Assembly: GCA_947496215.1 (NCBI GenBank)
Contig: CANMCF010000013.1
Location: 62,001 to 126,000, forward strand
Direction: 5' to 3'
Origin: an uncultured Bizionia sp.
GTDB taxonomy: Bacteria > Bacteroidota > Bacteroidia > Flavobacteriales > Flavobacteriaceae
DNA: 64,000 bases
The notes under the pieces were generated by a model, which did no database searches, was not told where the DNA came from, and saw only the letters and a list, made by a program, of their open reading frames with translations. The position numbers were made by a program, and so were the translations under genes. Of the stretch, positions 18,242 to 26,714 are shown in pieces. Each line of letters opens with the position of its first letter. The first letter of the stretch is position 1.

Positions 18242-18814
18242 TTAGCTTTGAGTAGCCTCAATGCTATTCATTCTTTTCAATTGTTTTTGAAGACGATACA
18301 TTAAATTCAAACGTAACTTCAGATTGTTTATCAAGGCATTTACCGTCAATTCATCTGGACCATTCTCGGTTAACTCCAAAGACAAACGGTTGTATTCTTC
18401 ATTCAACTCTTCCAATTTTGCTACATACCCATCAAACAATTCTTTGTTTTCTGGAGTTATCTTCACTTTGGAAAGCTCCAAGTTGATGTTAGCCAGATAG
18501 TAATCTTCCACTTTTTTAAAATCTGGTGAGATATCCCCCAATGTCTTTGTCTTAGCGTTGACATTGATTTCCGTGTCATTGTCTACCACCTCTTTCATTG
18601 AAGATTCCACATTGAAATAATTATAAGTGACAAAACCAATTCCCAATGCCATGACTATGCTCGCTGCTATCTTAAGCCAATTGAACTTAGGCTTTTCGTC
18701 TAGCGGCAATGCAACATCCAACTTACTCAAAAAACGAGCTTGATGTCCTTCTGGCATCTTTTCATCAGTCATGTTTAGTTCTTTTTCAAATAATGCCCTT
18801 ATGTCCTTACCCAT
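18242..18814 (-). CDS. probable anti-sigma factor (single membrane helix)
   Basis: This 190-residue protein has a cytoplasmic N-terminus of about 45 residues, including GHQARFLSKL, a motif common at the start of Bacteroidota anti-sigma-like proteins. One membrane helix follows (IAASIVMALGIGFVTYNYF, about 48-66), then a periplasmic helical domain (about 90-190) with predicted coiled coil. It overlaps the ECF sigma gene by 8 bases, which suggests translational coupling and a stoichiometric pair. The role is inferred from position and topology; there is no classical zinc anti-sigma HxxxCxxC motif. Confidence 0.7.
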   Translation of the reverse strand: MGKDIRALFEKELNMTDEKMPEGHQARFLSKLDVALPLDEKPKFNWLKIAASIVMALGIGFVTYNYFNVESSMKEVVDNDTEINVNAKTKTLGDISPDFKKVEDYYLANINLELSKVKITPENKELFDGYVAKLEELNEEYNRLSLELTENGPDELTVNALINNLKLRLNLMYRLQKQLKRMNSIEATQS

Positions 18815-19355
18815 AACTTTTCTGTTTTAATAGATTTTGTAGTTTCACTTTCCCTCTGGATAATTGTGTTCGTGATGCAACTTCGGAAATGTTCAATATC
18901 TCTGAAATTTCCTTATGATCGTACCCTTCTATCAAAAAGAGCATTAACACGTACCTATATTTGTCGGGCAAACTAGCAATAGCTGCTTTGACATCTTGCA
19001 TAGTGGTATCGTCTCCAACTAACCATTTGTCATCGTTTGAAGTATCCATGACTTTGAGGTGCACCTCTTCCAATTCCACTAAACGCTGCTTTTTTAGCTT
19101 CAGGTAGTCTATACTCTTATTAACGACAATACGTTTCAACCAAGCCCCGAAAGTGACATCTCCCTTAAATTGGTGTAGTTTGGAAAATGCCTTGACGAAT
19201 GCTTCTTGCACTACGTCTTCGGCTTCTGCGGTATGATTCACAAATCGCTTGGCAACACTATACATACCATTGCAATATTGGTTGTACAATTGCAGTTGCG
19301 CCTTGCGATCGTTCTGTTTGCATAACTCGATAATGTCTCCCGAAACTATTCTCAC
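18807..19355 (-). CDS. ECF RNA polymerase sigma factor
   Basis: This 182-residue sigma-70 family protein has region 2 at about 20-85 (MYSVAKRFVNHTAEAEDVVQ, then FGAWLKRIVVNKSIDYL) and region 4 at about 125-178 (LPDKYRYVLMLFLIEGYDHK, then ISEVASRTQLSRGKVKL). Region 1.1 and region 3 are absent, as expected for the ECF class. It is first in a minus-strand operon with the anti-sigma gene (8-base overlap) and the DUF4097-like gene 61 bases further on. Such triplets usually respond to envelope stress and regulate themselves; that is inference from family habit. Confidence 0.92.
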   Translation of the reverse strand: MRIVSGDIIELCKQNDRKAQLQLYNQYCNGMYSVAKRFVNHTAEAEDVVQEAFVKAFSKLHQFKGDVTFGAWLKRIVVNKSIDYLKLKKQRLVELEEVHLKVMDTSNDDKWLVGDDTTMQDVKAAIASLPDKYRYVLMLFLIEGYDHKEISEILNISEVASRTQLSRGKVKLQNLLKQKSYG

Positions 19356-19525
19356 TTTTGGTTTTTTGGTTGGTGTTCTATCTAAAGACGATACAAAAAT
19401 TCCCGTGTTGCAAAAAAGTTACATTTTTTTTCTGAAACGTATAACAAATCGAAATAATTTTACGTTTCTTATTTACTAACCGCACATTTTTAAAGTATCT
19501 TTAACCTTTTAAATTCATTACAGAA

Positions 19526-20080
19526 ATGAGTACCTTTTTAAAGCGATTCATAATCTTGCTATTACTGGTAGCCACAGGCACATTTTGCTACTCTTATTTT
19601 AATGGAGGCATCTTAAACAAACCCTTGAGCCCAAAAAAAACCGTTAGCTTCTCGGTAGATGATTTGGAATTGGAAGTATTTTACAACAGGCCTTCCAAAC
19701 GAGATCGTGTTGTCTTCGGTGCTTTGGTTCCTTTCAATGAAGTTTGGAGGACCGGTGCCAATGAAGCCACCACCTTTGAAACCAACAAGGATTTGAATAT
19801 TGAGGATACTACGCTACCAGCTGGAAAATATACCCTATGGACAATTCCAAAAGACGGCACTTGGGAAGTCATTTTCAATTCCAAATTATATAAATGGGGA
19901 GTAGATGAGACTATGAAAGCAATGAGAGAACCTCAATTTGATGTTGTAAAAGTCTCTACTCCTGTTGAGAAATTAAAAAACACGGTAGAACAGTTCACCA
20001 TAGCTTTCGACAATTCCACAGACAATCTATCTTTAACGATGGCTTGGGACGATATCAAGGTGGTCGTACCACTCAAATAA
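19526..20080 (+). CDS. DUF2911 domain protein with N-terminal membrane anchor
   Basis: This 184-residue protein has an N-terminal hydrophobic segment (FIILLLLVATGTFCYSYF, about 8-25) that is a signal anchor or signal peptide. The rest is a DUF2911 domain, with the family motifs YNRPSKRDRVVFG (about 53-65), PFNEVWRTGANEAT and LPAGKYTLWTIP. DUF2911 is a beta-rich periplasmic domain of unknown function. It is divergently placed from the ECF sigma gene with a 170-base gap, in which TATCTTTA (19496-19503) is a near-consensus -7 box. Confidence 0.85.
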   Translation: MSTFLKRFIILLLLVATGTFCYSYFNGGILNKPLSPKKTVSFSVDDLELEVFYNRPSKRDRVVFGALVPFNEVWRTGANEATTFETNKDLNIEDTTLPAGKYTLWTIPKDGTWEVIFNSKLYKWGVDETMKAMREPQFDVVKVSTPVEKLKNTVEQFTIAFDNSTDNLSLTMAWDDIKVVVPLK

Positions 20081-20149
20081 GTTTAAAACACTAAATTAGA
20101 GGTACTCATGGGTAACTACGATACCTCGGCTTGTTAAACTATTTCAATA

Positions 20150-21229
20150 GTGAATTTGGGATCTAAAAAATCGGCATTAAAAGAAAACGACGGAATTTCT
20201 CCTCCAGAGATCACCAATGCATCTTCTATTTCCAAAATTCAATCAAAGAGAAGAAGACAACCTTCTGCCATTGATTTGGTTTCAAACATTCTAAAGGGAG
20301 ACATTACGGCATTGAGTCGCTCAATCACCTTGATAGAAAGTAGAAACACCAAGCATCTTGAAAAAGCCAATAACATCATAAAGCAATGTTTGCCATATGC
20401 AAACACATCCGTTAGGATTGGAATCACTGGTGTCCCCGGAGTTGGGAAGAGCACCTTTATAGAAGCTTTTGGTTCTTATTTGACCAGCATAGGTAAAAAA
20501 GTGGCCGTATTGGCTGTAGATCCTAGTAGCTCCCTAACCAAAGGAAGCATTCTGGGAGACAAGACCAGGATGGAAGATTTGGTAAAGGACAAGAATGCAT
20601 TTATCCGACCTTCTCCTTCTGGAGAATCTTTGGGGGGCGTCGCTCGCAAGACAAGAGAAACAATCATACTTTGCGAGGCTGCTGGTTTCGATACCATCAT
20701 TATAGAAACCGTAGGTGTTGGGCAAAGTGAAACAGCCGTTCATAGTATGGTCGATTTCTTTCTACTCTTGAAACTTGCTGGTGCGGGAGACGAATTGCAA
20801 GGGATTAAACGAGGTATCATAGAAATGGCTGATGCCATTGCCATAAACAAGGCAGATGCAGACAATGTTAAACGTGCCAAGCTTGCTAAGGTTGAATTCA
20901 ACCGGGCATTGCACCTATACCCTGAAAAGGAATCGCGATGGCAGCCAAAGGTTACTACCTGCAGCGCAATACACAAGAAAGGAATAGATAAGATTTGGGA
21001 AATCATCGAGGAATATGTTTCCATTACATCTGCAAACCATTATTTTGAAGCCAAGCGCAACGAGCAAAATAAATTCTGGTTATTGCAAACCATTGAAGAA
21101 CAATTGAAAAATGAGTTCTTTGACCACCCAGAAATAAAAACCGAACTTGATGAACAGCTAGCTTTAATTGAAGCAAATAAGACGACCCCTTTTGCTGCTG
21201 CCGATTATCTATTGAATCTCAAAGTCTAA
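20150..21229 (+). CDS. meaB: methylmalonyl-CoA mutase-associated GTPase MeaB
   Basis: MeaB is the G-protein chaperone that protects and reloads adenosylcobalamin-dependent methylmalonyl-CoA mutase. The product is 359 residues. It has Walker A GVPGVGKST (about 88-96), a Walker B/switch region with ETVGVGQSE (about 186-194), and the guanine-specificity motif NKAD (about 228-231). The N-terminal extension KSALKENDGISPPEITN is a feature I associate with Bacteroidota homologues. The start is GTG 20150: an in-frame TAA lies at 20135-20137 and no ATG occurs before the conserved N-terminus. The mutase genes are not in the window. Confidence 0.93.
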   Translation: MNLGSKKSALKENDGISPPEITNASSISKIQSKRRRQPSAIDLVSNILKGDITALSRSITLIESRNTKHLEKANNIIKQCLPYANTSVRIGITGVPGVGKSTFIEAFGSYLTSIGKKVAVLAVDPSSSLTKGSILGDKTRMEDLVKDKNAFIRPSPSGESLGGVARKTRETIILCEAAGFDTIIIETVGVGQSETAVHSMVDFFLLLKLAGAGDELQGIKRGIIEMADAIAINKADADNVKRAKLAKVEFNRALHLYPEKESRWQPKVTTCSAIHKKGIDKIWEIIEEYVSITSANHYFEAKRNEQNKFWLLQTIEEQLKNEFFDHPEIKTELDEQLALIEANKTTPFAAADYLLNLKV

Positions 21230-21464
21230 AACCTGCTTCATTTTTTTAAAAATTTGAATATAAGTTCATTTTAATTATGCCTCTTTTTTTATGAAATCAT
21301 ATGAAAGAAGCACAAAAAGGCAGAGGTTTTACATCTAAAAGACTAGGGGAAAAACACCCAATTTTCCTTCAAAAAAAAACATCAACTAACTGAATTACAG
21401 ATATTTAAGTTAAGCATTTTTTTTACTAACATCTTTACGATGTTAAATAAGTTCTTTATTCTTG

Positions 21465-21472
21465 TAAATTTG
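21465..21472 (+). promoter_or_regulatory. -7 promoter box before the lipoprotein-kinase cluster
   Basis: TAAATTTG is a perfect TAnnTTTG box 26 bases before ATG 21499. It is the likely start of a unit running to the LuxR-type regulator. The rest of the 270-base gap is AT-rich without other signals. Confidence 0.6.
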
Positions 21473-21498
21473 TACAAAACAAAAACCCTCTATTAATT

Positions 21499-22191
21499 AT
21501 GAAAAAACTATCCCCTCCATCCGTAATTGTCTTGGTACTTGTACTATTAATTACATTTAGTTGTAAAACACCAGGGCAATATACCAACGACACTGTACTC
21601 CAAAGCCACATAATCCCTGTAGATCGTGCTCTGGAAATACATCATGAATACAAGGCAAAAAGGCTAGAGTTATTAGGAGATACCTTAAAGGACATCTATG
21701 ACGACAACACATTCAAAGACACAGAGTTCAATTGGGTTTCGTTAAGAAAATTAAAAAAGTACATTGCCTATCTTGAGGCTATTAAAATATCAAATCCTGA
21801 AGAAAACGTATCTGGAGTTCGTATATACTATGCAGCTTATCCCAATACATCAAATGCACAATATCCAGGGCAACAGACCCTTTTTATGGTACCTACTGTA
21901 AAAACAAGTTATAATGATGACATAGACGTTATGAATCATCTGCCATTTGTCATACAACCATATAATGATGGTAACCCCATAAAAGGTGATTTCATCATTC
22001 TGGATGACCTGATGTTGGATTACAACAAACAAGAGCGTCAAGCTTTATATTATGAAAAATCACAAAGCAGAAGGCCTGGGCAAACTGGGTCTAGTCTAAG
22101 ATCTGCCGCCGCTTCTGCTGCTGCTGCAGTAAATGAAGGTGTAACTAGTACCATTCTTAATGAACTCAATCTAGCTCCGCCACCAAAATAA
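21499..22191 (+). CDS. lipoprotein of unknown function
   Basis: This 230-residue protein has a lipoprotein signal (MKKLSPPSVIVLVLVLLITF, then SCK). The body contains RIYYAAYPNTSNAQYPGQQT (about 114-133), FVIQPYNDGNPIKGD and a Ser/Ala-rich tract near the C-terminus (about 200-214), ending APPPK. I know of similar uncharacterised lipoproteins in Flavobacteriaceae but no function. It lies 16 bases upstream of the 7-helix protein and two-component genes, so it may be part of the same sensory unit. Confidence 0.7.
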   Translation: MKKLSPPSVIVLVLVLLITFSCKTPGQYTNDTVLQSHIIPVDRALEIHHEYKAKRLELLGDTLKDIYDDNTFKDTEFNWVSLRKLKKYIAYLEAIKISNPEENVSGVRIYYAAYPNTSNAQYPGQQTLFMVPTVKTSYNDDIDVMNHLPFVIQPYNDGNPIKGDFIILDDLMLDYNKQERQALYYEKSQSRRPGQTGSSLRSAAASAAAAVNEGVTSTILNELNLAPPPK

Positions 22192-22207
22192 TATCTATAA
22201 CCTATTT

Positions 22208-22867
22208 ATGATCATTGATGAAATATTTACCTTAAATGGAGCTGCAAACATACTAGCATATACCTCAGCAATAACCGGCACAGTATTTTTTTACAAGTAC
22301 AAACATACTTTTTTGAAATACTTCTTAGTTTTGCTGTGGTATGTTGCTCTTAATGAGATACTAGGCCATTTCTTATATAAATACTCCATTCTTAGAAACA
22401 ATAGCATTATATATAACATATATCATATAATCAATTTTTCGTTTTTATTTATTTTATTCAGAACTTATGTGAAAGAAAATACACATAAAAAATGGATTAA
22501 ATTATTCTTAATCACCTATATTCTAAGTTTTTCAATCGCCGCTTTTTTTGTGGATTATTCTATATCCATACAAGTAATACCATTTATCATTGGCGCAGTT
22601 TTTATTATCATCAGTATTTTATTTTACTTTTTAGAGATTTTAAATACCAACAAGGTATTATATGTTTCCAATAATTTATTATTTTGGATAAGTGTCGGGT
22701 TATTTCTTTATTTTGTAGGTAAGATACCCATGAGGATAATTTTAAATTATTCGTATGAAGAAGAATACTTCAACGCCATAATTGTTGCCCGAAGTGTTTT
22801 AAGTATAGTAATGAATTTATGTTTTATAATTGGATTTATATGGAGCCAGAAGGACAAGCAATATTAG
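22208..22867 (+). CDS. 7-helix integral membrane protein
   Basis: This 219-residue, very hydrophobic protein has seven predicted membrane helices, among them YFLVLLWYVALNEILGHFLY, WIKLFLITYILSFSIAAFF and LLFWISVGLFLYFVGK. It has no catalytic motif I recognise and no large soluble domain. It overlaps the start of the histidine kinase gene (22840-22867), which implies translational coupling. That kinase has one helix and almost no periplasmic part, so this protein may be the sensing or signal-transducing subunit. That role is inference. Confidence 0.7.
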   Translation: MIIDEIFTLNGAANILAYTSAITGTVFFYKYKHTFLKYFLVLLWYVALNEILGHFLYKYSILRNNSIIYNIYHIINFSFLFILFRTYVKENTHKKWIKLFLITYILSFSIAAFFVDYSISIQVIPFIIGAVFIIISILFYFLEILNTNKVLYVSNNLLFWISVGLFLYFVGKIPMRIILNYSYEEEYFNAIIVARSVLSIVMNLCFIIGFIWSQKDKQY

Positions 22868-23580
22868 TAGCTGTTTTTACATTAGTGATTCTATGTATAA
22901 TAATCATTATACTGTTTTCAATATTTCTAAAACGTAAAAACAGTTTACTGTTAAGCCAGAAAGAATCCGAAAAGCGCTTTGAACAAGAAATTGGGAAAAC
23001 CCAAATAGAAATAAGAGAGGAAACCTTTAGAAACATCAGTTGGGAATTGCATGACAACATTGGACAACTCATTACCTTGGCCAAGATACAATTGCAAAAC
23101 GAATCCAACATCGAAGATGTCATAGAAACCTTGAACAAGGGTTTAAAGGAATTGAGAACATTATCCAAAGCCATTAACCCAGAAGCGTTAAAAAACATAT
23201 CTTTGGTTACGGCCGTGGATCAAGAAATAAATAGATTCAATAGAATCCAATATTTGGAAGCCAGTTTGAAAGTTAAAGGAGAAGAGCAAAAGTTGAATCC
23301 CGAAGTGGAAATCGTATTTTTCAGAATACTTCAAGAATTTTTCTCCAATACGATCAAGCATGCAAAAGCCACCCAATTGGACGTCACAATTGACTATGGA
23401 GTGGAAAGCATTGATATTTTCGCCAAGGACAATGGGAAAGGTTTTGATAAGGACAACTCCAAAAGCACAGGTATTGGCCTAACAAACATTAGCAAAAGAG
23501 CACAATTGATAAATGCGGAAGCAAATATCAGTTCGGTTATCAATGAAGGTACAGAATTGCATATTCATTATGCTTATTAA
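22840..23580 (+). CDS. sensor histidine kinase (HisKA_3, NarX/LiaS-like)
   Basis: This 246-residue kinase has one N-terminal membrane helix (about 7-30) and a short coiled coil. A HisKA_3 dimerisation motif SWELHDNIGQLITLAKIQLQ (about 66-85; His about 70) and a HATPase domain (FFSNTIKHAKAT, DNGKGF, STGIGLTNISKRAQ) follow. ATG 22840 (MEPEGQAILV) is preferred over an in-frame ATG at 22819, because it gives the short periplasmic N-terminus usual for this class. It lacks any sensor domain of its own. It overlaps the 7-helix gene and precedes its response regulator by 12 bases. Confidence 0.88.
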   Translation: MEPEGQAILVAVFTLVILCIIIIILFSIFLKRKNSLLLSQKESEKRFEQEIGKTQIEIREETFRNISWELHDNIGQLITLAKIQLQNESNIEDVIETLNKGLKELRTLSKAINPEALKNISLVTAVDQEINRFNRIQYLEASLKVKGEEQKLNPEVEIVFFRILQEFFSNTIKHAKATQLDVTIDYGVESIDIFAKDNGKGFDKDNSKSTGIGLTNISKRAQLINAEANISSVINEGTELHIHYAY

Positions 23581-23592
23581 CACTCATTACAA

Positions 23593-24237
23593 ATGGAAAC
23601 ACATAACATAGTAATCGTCGAAGACCATATGCTACTATCGCAGGCAATTAGCAGCCTGGTCAGTTCATTTGATCATTTCAACGTCTTGTACCTATGCAAG
23701 AACGGAAAGGAATTGGTTACCAAACTAAAAACGCCTAAAAACATTCCAGATATAGTACTCATGGATGTCAACATGCCAATTATGAATGGCATAGAGACAA
23801 CTGAGTATTTAAAAAATAACTATCCGAACATAAAAGTGATTGCGCTTTCGGTTGACGAGGAAGAAGATACCATCATCAAAATGTTGAAAGCCGGAGCAAA
23901 GGGATACTTGCTCAAAGATGTTGAAAAAAGCATATTGGAAAGGGCTTTGAACGAAGTCATAAACAACGGTTATTACCATACCAAGGATATTTCCAACTTG
24001 CTCATCAACACATTGAACGAAGACTATAAAGATTCCAAACTAAAATTGAAAGAAAGGGAGGTGGAATTCATAAAACACGTTTGCACAGAATTAACCTATA
24101 AGGAAATTGCCGAAAAAATGTTTTTGAGCCCAAAAACCATAGATGGTTATAGGGACGCTTTATTTTTCAAACTCCAAGTAAAAAACAGAATTGGTTTGGT
24201 TATCTACGCCATAAAGAACAAGATCATCAAGCTTTAG
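23593..24237 (+). CDS. LuxR/NarL family response regulator
   Basis: This 214-residue regulator has a receiver domain (VIVEDHMLL at 6-14; phospho-acceptor Asp about 57 in LMDVNMPIMNG; KAGAKGYLLKDV about 97-108). Its C-terminal LuxR-type helix-turn-helix includes LKEREVEFIKHVCTELTYKE and MFLSPKTIDGYRDALFFKL (about 150-200). It is the cognate partner of the HisKA_3 kinase just upstream. Its stop overlaps the stop of the convergent epimerase gene by 4 bases. Confidence 0.92.
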   Translation: METHNIVIVEDHMLLSQAISSLVSSFDHFNVLYLCKNGKELVTKLKTPKNIPDIVLMDVNMPIMNGIETTEYLKNNYPNIKVIALSVDEEEDTIIKMLKAGAKGYLLKDVEKSILERALNEVINNGYYHTKDISNLLINTLNEDYKDSKLKLKEREVEFIKHVCTELTYKEIAEKMFLSPKTIDGYRDALFFKLQVKNRIGLVIYAIKNKIIKL

Positions 24238-25175
24238 ACAAAGTACTTCTTATACCACTCCACTTGTTGCCTTACACCTTCCAGCAAGGTCGTCTGTGGA
24301 TTGTAATTCAATAAACGTTTGGCCTTGTCTATGTTGGCTTTCGTTCTCAATTGATCTCCTGCCCTTGCAGCAACATGATCAATGTTTATGGATTTCCCGA
24401 TGACTTCTTCTACGGCATCAATACCATCTTGTGTAGTATGTTCTACCTCTGTACCAAGATTTATAATTTCTCCATTTACCTTTTCTTCGTTGCCAATGAC
24501 ACTTACTATTCCGTCTACGATATCTCCAACATAGGTAAAACTCCTTAGGTGAGCTGCACTACCATCATAAAGCGGGAAGGCGGTTTCGTTGTATGCACAC
24601 GCTATCAACTTGGTGTACATCTTTTCTGGTCTTTCTCTTGGCCCTATTACAGAATATAGTCTCAATGAACACGCATCAAACTGTTTCTCTCTACTTTTTT
24701 GGAGTATCAATTGTTCTGCAGTGAGTTTGGTAACACCGTAGTGAGATGCTGGTTTTGGTGCTACATCTTCTGGAAAGGTAGCTTCCAACCCATAGATTGA
24801 GGATGTCCCAATGTTGACAAACAACTTTAAATCATCGAGTTGCAATGCATAATCTATCAAATATTTGGTAGCTATTACATTGTTCGTGAAATAATCTTCG
24901 AAAGTAGAAGTTGCAGAGATTCCTGGCTGCGCTGCAAAATGAAAAATGTAGTTAATGTCCTTTGGTAGGAATTCAGCCAGATTTTCATCTCTTAGATCTT
25001 GCTTTAGAATCGTAATTCCCATATCCATTAAAGCCTTTTCATTCAATTGCTTTAACTCCAAGCTATAATAGTCATTAAAATTATCCACACCAACTACATC
25101 GTGTCCTAGGCTTTTTAATCGTTCACAAGTATGAGAACCTATAAAGCCAGATGCTCCAGTTACTAATATCTTCAT
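24234..25175 (-). CDS. NAD-dependent epimerase/dehydratase (SDR, sugar-nucleotide type)
   Basis: This 313-residue extended short-chain dehydrogenase has the nucleotide-binding motif GASGFIGSH (7-15), catalytic Ser/Thr (NIGTSSIYGLEA, about 125-136) and the YxxxK pair in SHYGVTKL (about 146-153). ERPEKMYTKLI and RSFTYVGDIVDGI are typical of UDP-hexuronate or UDP-hexose 4-epimerases. It would act in the cytosol on a nucleotide sugar. It lies divergently 200 bases from the glycosyltransferase cassette at 25378, which could consume the product, although the specific sugar cannot be read from sequence. Confidence 0.85.
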   Translation of the reverse strand: MKILVTGASGFIGSHTCERLKSLGHDVVGVDNFNDYYSLELKQLNEKALMDMGITILKQDLRDENLAEFLPKDINYIFHFAAQPGISATSTFEDYFTNNVIATKYLIDYALQLDDLKLFVNIGTSSIYGLEATFPEDVAPKPASHYGVTKLTAEQLILQKSREKQFDACSLRLYSVIGPRERPEKMYTKLIACAYNETAFPLYDGSAAHLRSFTYVGDIVDGIVSVIGNEEKVNGEIINLGTEVEHTTQDGIDAVEEVIGKSINIDHVAARAGDQLRTKANIDKAKRLLNYNPQTTLLEGVRQQVEWYKKYFV

Positions 25176-25351
25176 TTGTCAGGTTTTTCTTTTGAGTTTT
25201 AAAAATGCATACCACATTTACATAAAGCAATGTATAACATTTGTCCGTAAAATTCACTTAATACGTCTGCCATCTACCACATAAAAGACGCATATCCATT
25301 ACAAAGAAACATATTTTATTTGATACTCATTTTCTATTCTTAAAAAAACAA

Positions 25352-25359
25352 TACATTTG
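25352..25359 (+). promoter_or_regulatory. -7 promoter box of the glycan cassette
   Basis: TACATTTG matches TAnnTTTG, 18 bases before ATG 25378. It likely drives the three overlapping or touching genes through 28335. Confidence 0.55.
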
Positions 25360-25377
25360 TAAGATCAATAAGAAATT

Positions 25378-26091
25378 ATGAGTTATCATTTTACAATAGT
25401 TGTTCCAGTTTACAACGAAGAAGACAATCTACCAAGAGTTGAAACAGAATTGCTGGCTTATACCAAGATCGCTTCGAAAACAACTAAAATATTGTTTGTA
25501 AATGATGGTTCCAAAGACAAGAGTCAAGACATAATCGAGGATATTTGCGAACGAAACCCTGAGTTTTCATATATCTCATTCAAGAGCAATCGAGGATTGA
25601 GTGCAGCTATAAAAGCCGGTTTCGATCACTCCGAGACGGAGTTGGTCGGTTACATCGATTCCGATTTGCAAACCGCTCCTTCAGATTTCAACTTGTTATT
25701 GGAACATATTGAAAAAAACGATTTGGTAACTGGTGTACGTGCAAACAGAAAGGATAGTTTTGTGAAGAATATGTCGTCCACCATTGCCAATGGTATTCGT
25801 AGAGCCTTTACTCATGACGGAATGGACGATACCGGCTGCCCGTTAAAAGTCATAAAAACGGAATATGCCAAACGCATCCCTATGTTTAAAGGCCTGCATC
25901 GCTTCTTGCCTGCTATGATTTTACTGCAGAACGGAAATATAAAACAAATACCTGTTCAACACTTTCCACGTATAGCTGGTGAAGCCAAGTATGGTTTATG
26001 GAACAGGCTTATAGGTCCTTTGATGGATTGTTTTGCATACCTCTGGATGAAGAAAAAATACATCAATTATGACGTTGCTAAAAAAGGTTAA
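25378..26091 (+). CDS. GT2 family glycosyltransferase (polyprenyl-phosphate sugar synthase-like)
   Basis: This 237-residue protein is a GT-A fold family 2 transferase: VVPVYNEEDNLPRV at the N-terminus, FVNDGSKDKS, and the metal-binding DxD in YIDSDLQTAP (about 92-101). It resembles DPM1/ArnC/FlmF-type enzymes that load a sugar onto undecaprenyl phosphate, but it lacks the C-terminal membrane helices of ArnC. Its stop codon shares one base with the next ATG (TAATG), so it is coupled to the LAB_N gene. The GT39 enzyme two genes on is the expected user of a polyprenyl-phosphate sugar. Confidence 0.87.
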   Translation: MSYHFTIVVPVYNEEDNLPRVETELLAYTKIASKTTKILFVNDGSKDKSQDIIEDICERNPEFSYISFKSNRGLSAAIKAGFDHSETELVGYIDSDLQTAPSDFNLLLEHIEKNDLVTGVRANRKDSFVKNMSSTIANGIRRAFTHDGMDDTGCPLKVIKTEYAKRIPMFKGLHRFLPAMILLQNGNIKQIPVQHFPRIAGEAKYGLWNRLIGPLMDCFAYLWMKKKYINYDVAKKG

Positions 26092-26714
26092 TGAGCAACT
26101 GGATAATATATAGCGTCGGGTTTCTTGCCCAAATACTGTTTTCTTCTCGATTGATAGTACAATGGATCACTAGCGAAAAACAAAAAAGGGTCATTACGCC
26201 TAGCCTATTTTGGTCGCTTAGCCTAATGGCTTCATTTCTCTTGTTCATATATGGTTACTTGCGTAACGATTTCGCCATTATGCTTGGTCAAGGTTTAACC
26301 TACTACATATACATTAGGAATTTACAGTTGCAAAACCAATGGCAGAAGGTACCAAAACCATTGCAATGGTTTTTGTTCTTGATGCCTGTCTTTATAGTTA
26401 TCTTCTATTACAACAACAATAAGATAGATGTTGCCTTGTTGTTCAAGAATGAAGATATCCCCTTCTGGTTGCTAGCCTTGGGAATTGTTTCTCAAATCGT
26501 GTTCACCTTACGCTTTGTCTTCCAATGGCTCTATTCGGAAAAGAAGAAAGAATCCTCTCTACCATTAGGTTTTTGGGCATTGAGTTTAATAGGTTCATTG
26601 TTGATTTTGACCTATGCCATTTTCAGAAGAGACCCCGTATTGTTCGTAGGACACATCTTGGGAGCTACCATATATATTAGAAATCTTATTTTATTAAGAA
26701 AACAAGATGCTTAA
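26091..26714 (+). CDS. membrane protein with two LAB_N (lipid A biosynthesis N-terminal) domains
   Basis: This 207-residue protein contains the LAB_N motif twice. The first is GFLAQILFSSRLIVQWITSE (about 10-29), with LFWSLSLMASFLLFIYGYLR. The second is GIVSQIVFTLRFVFQWLYSE (about 131-150), with GFWALSLIGSLLILTYAIFR. Each half adds RDP/RND and an IYIRNL segment. LAB_N is named for its occurrence before lipid-A-disaccharide synthase, but no LpxB catalytic domain follows. About six membrane helices are expected. It overlaps the GT39 gene by 8 bases. A role as a small flippase or partner of the ArnT-like enzyme is plausible but unproven. Confidence 0.85.
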   Translation: MSNWIIYSVGFLAQILFSSRLIVQWITSEKQKRVITPSLFWSLSLMASFLLFIYGYLRNDFAIMLGQGLTYYIYIRNLQLQNQWQKVPKPLQWFLFLMPVFIVIFYYNNNKIDVALLFKNEDIPFWLLALGIVSQIVFTLRFVFQWLYSEKKKESSLPLGFWALSLIGSLLILTYAIFRRDPVLFVGHILGATIYIRNLILLRKQDA

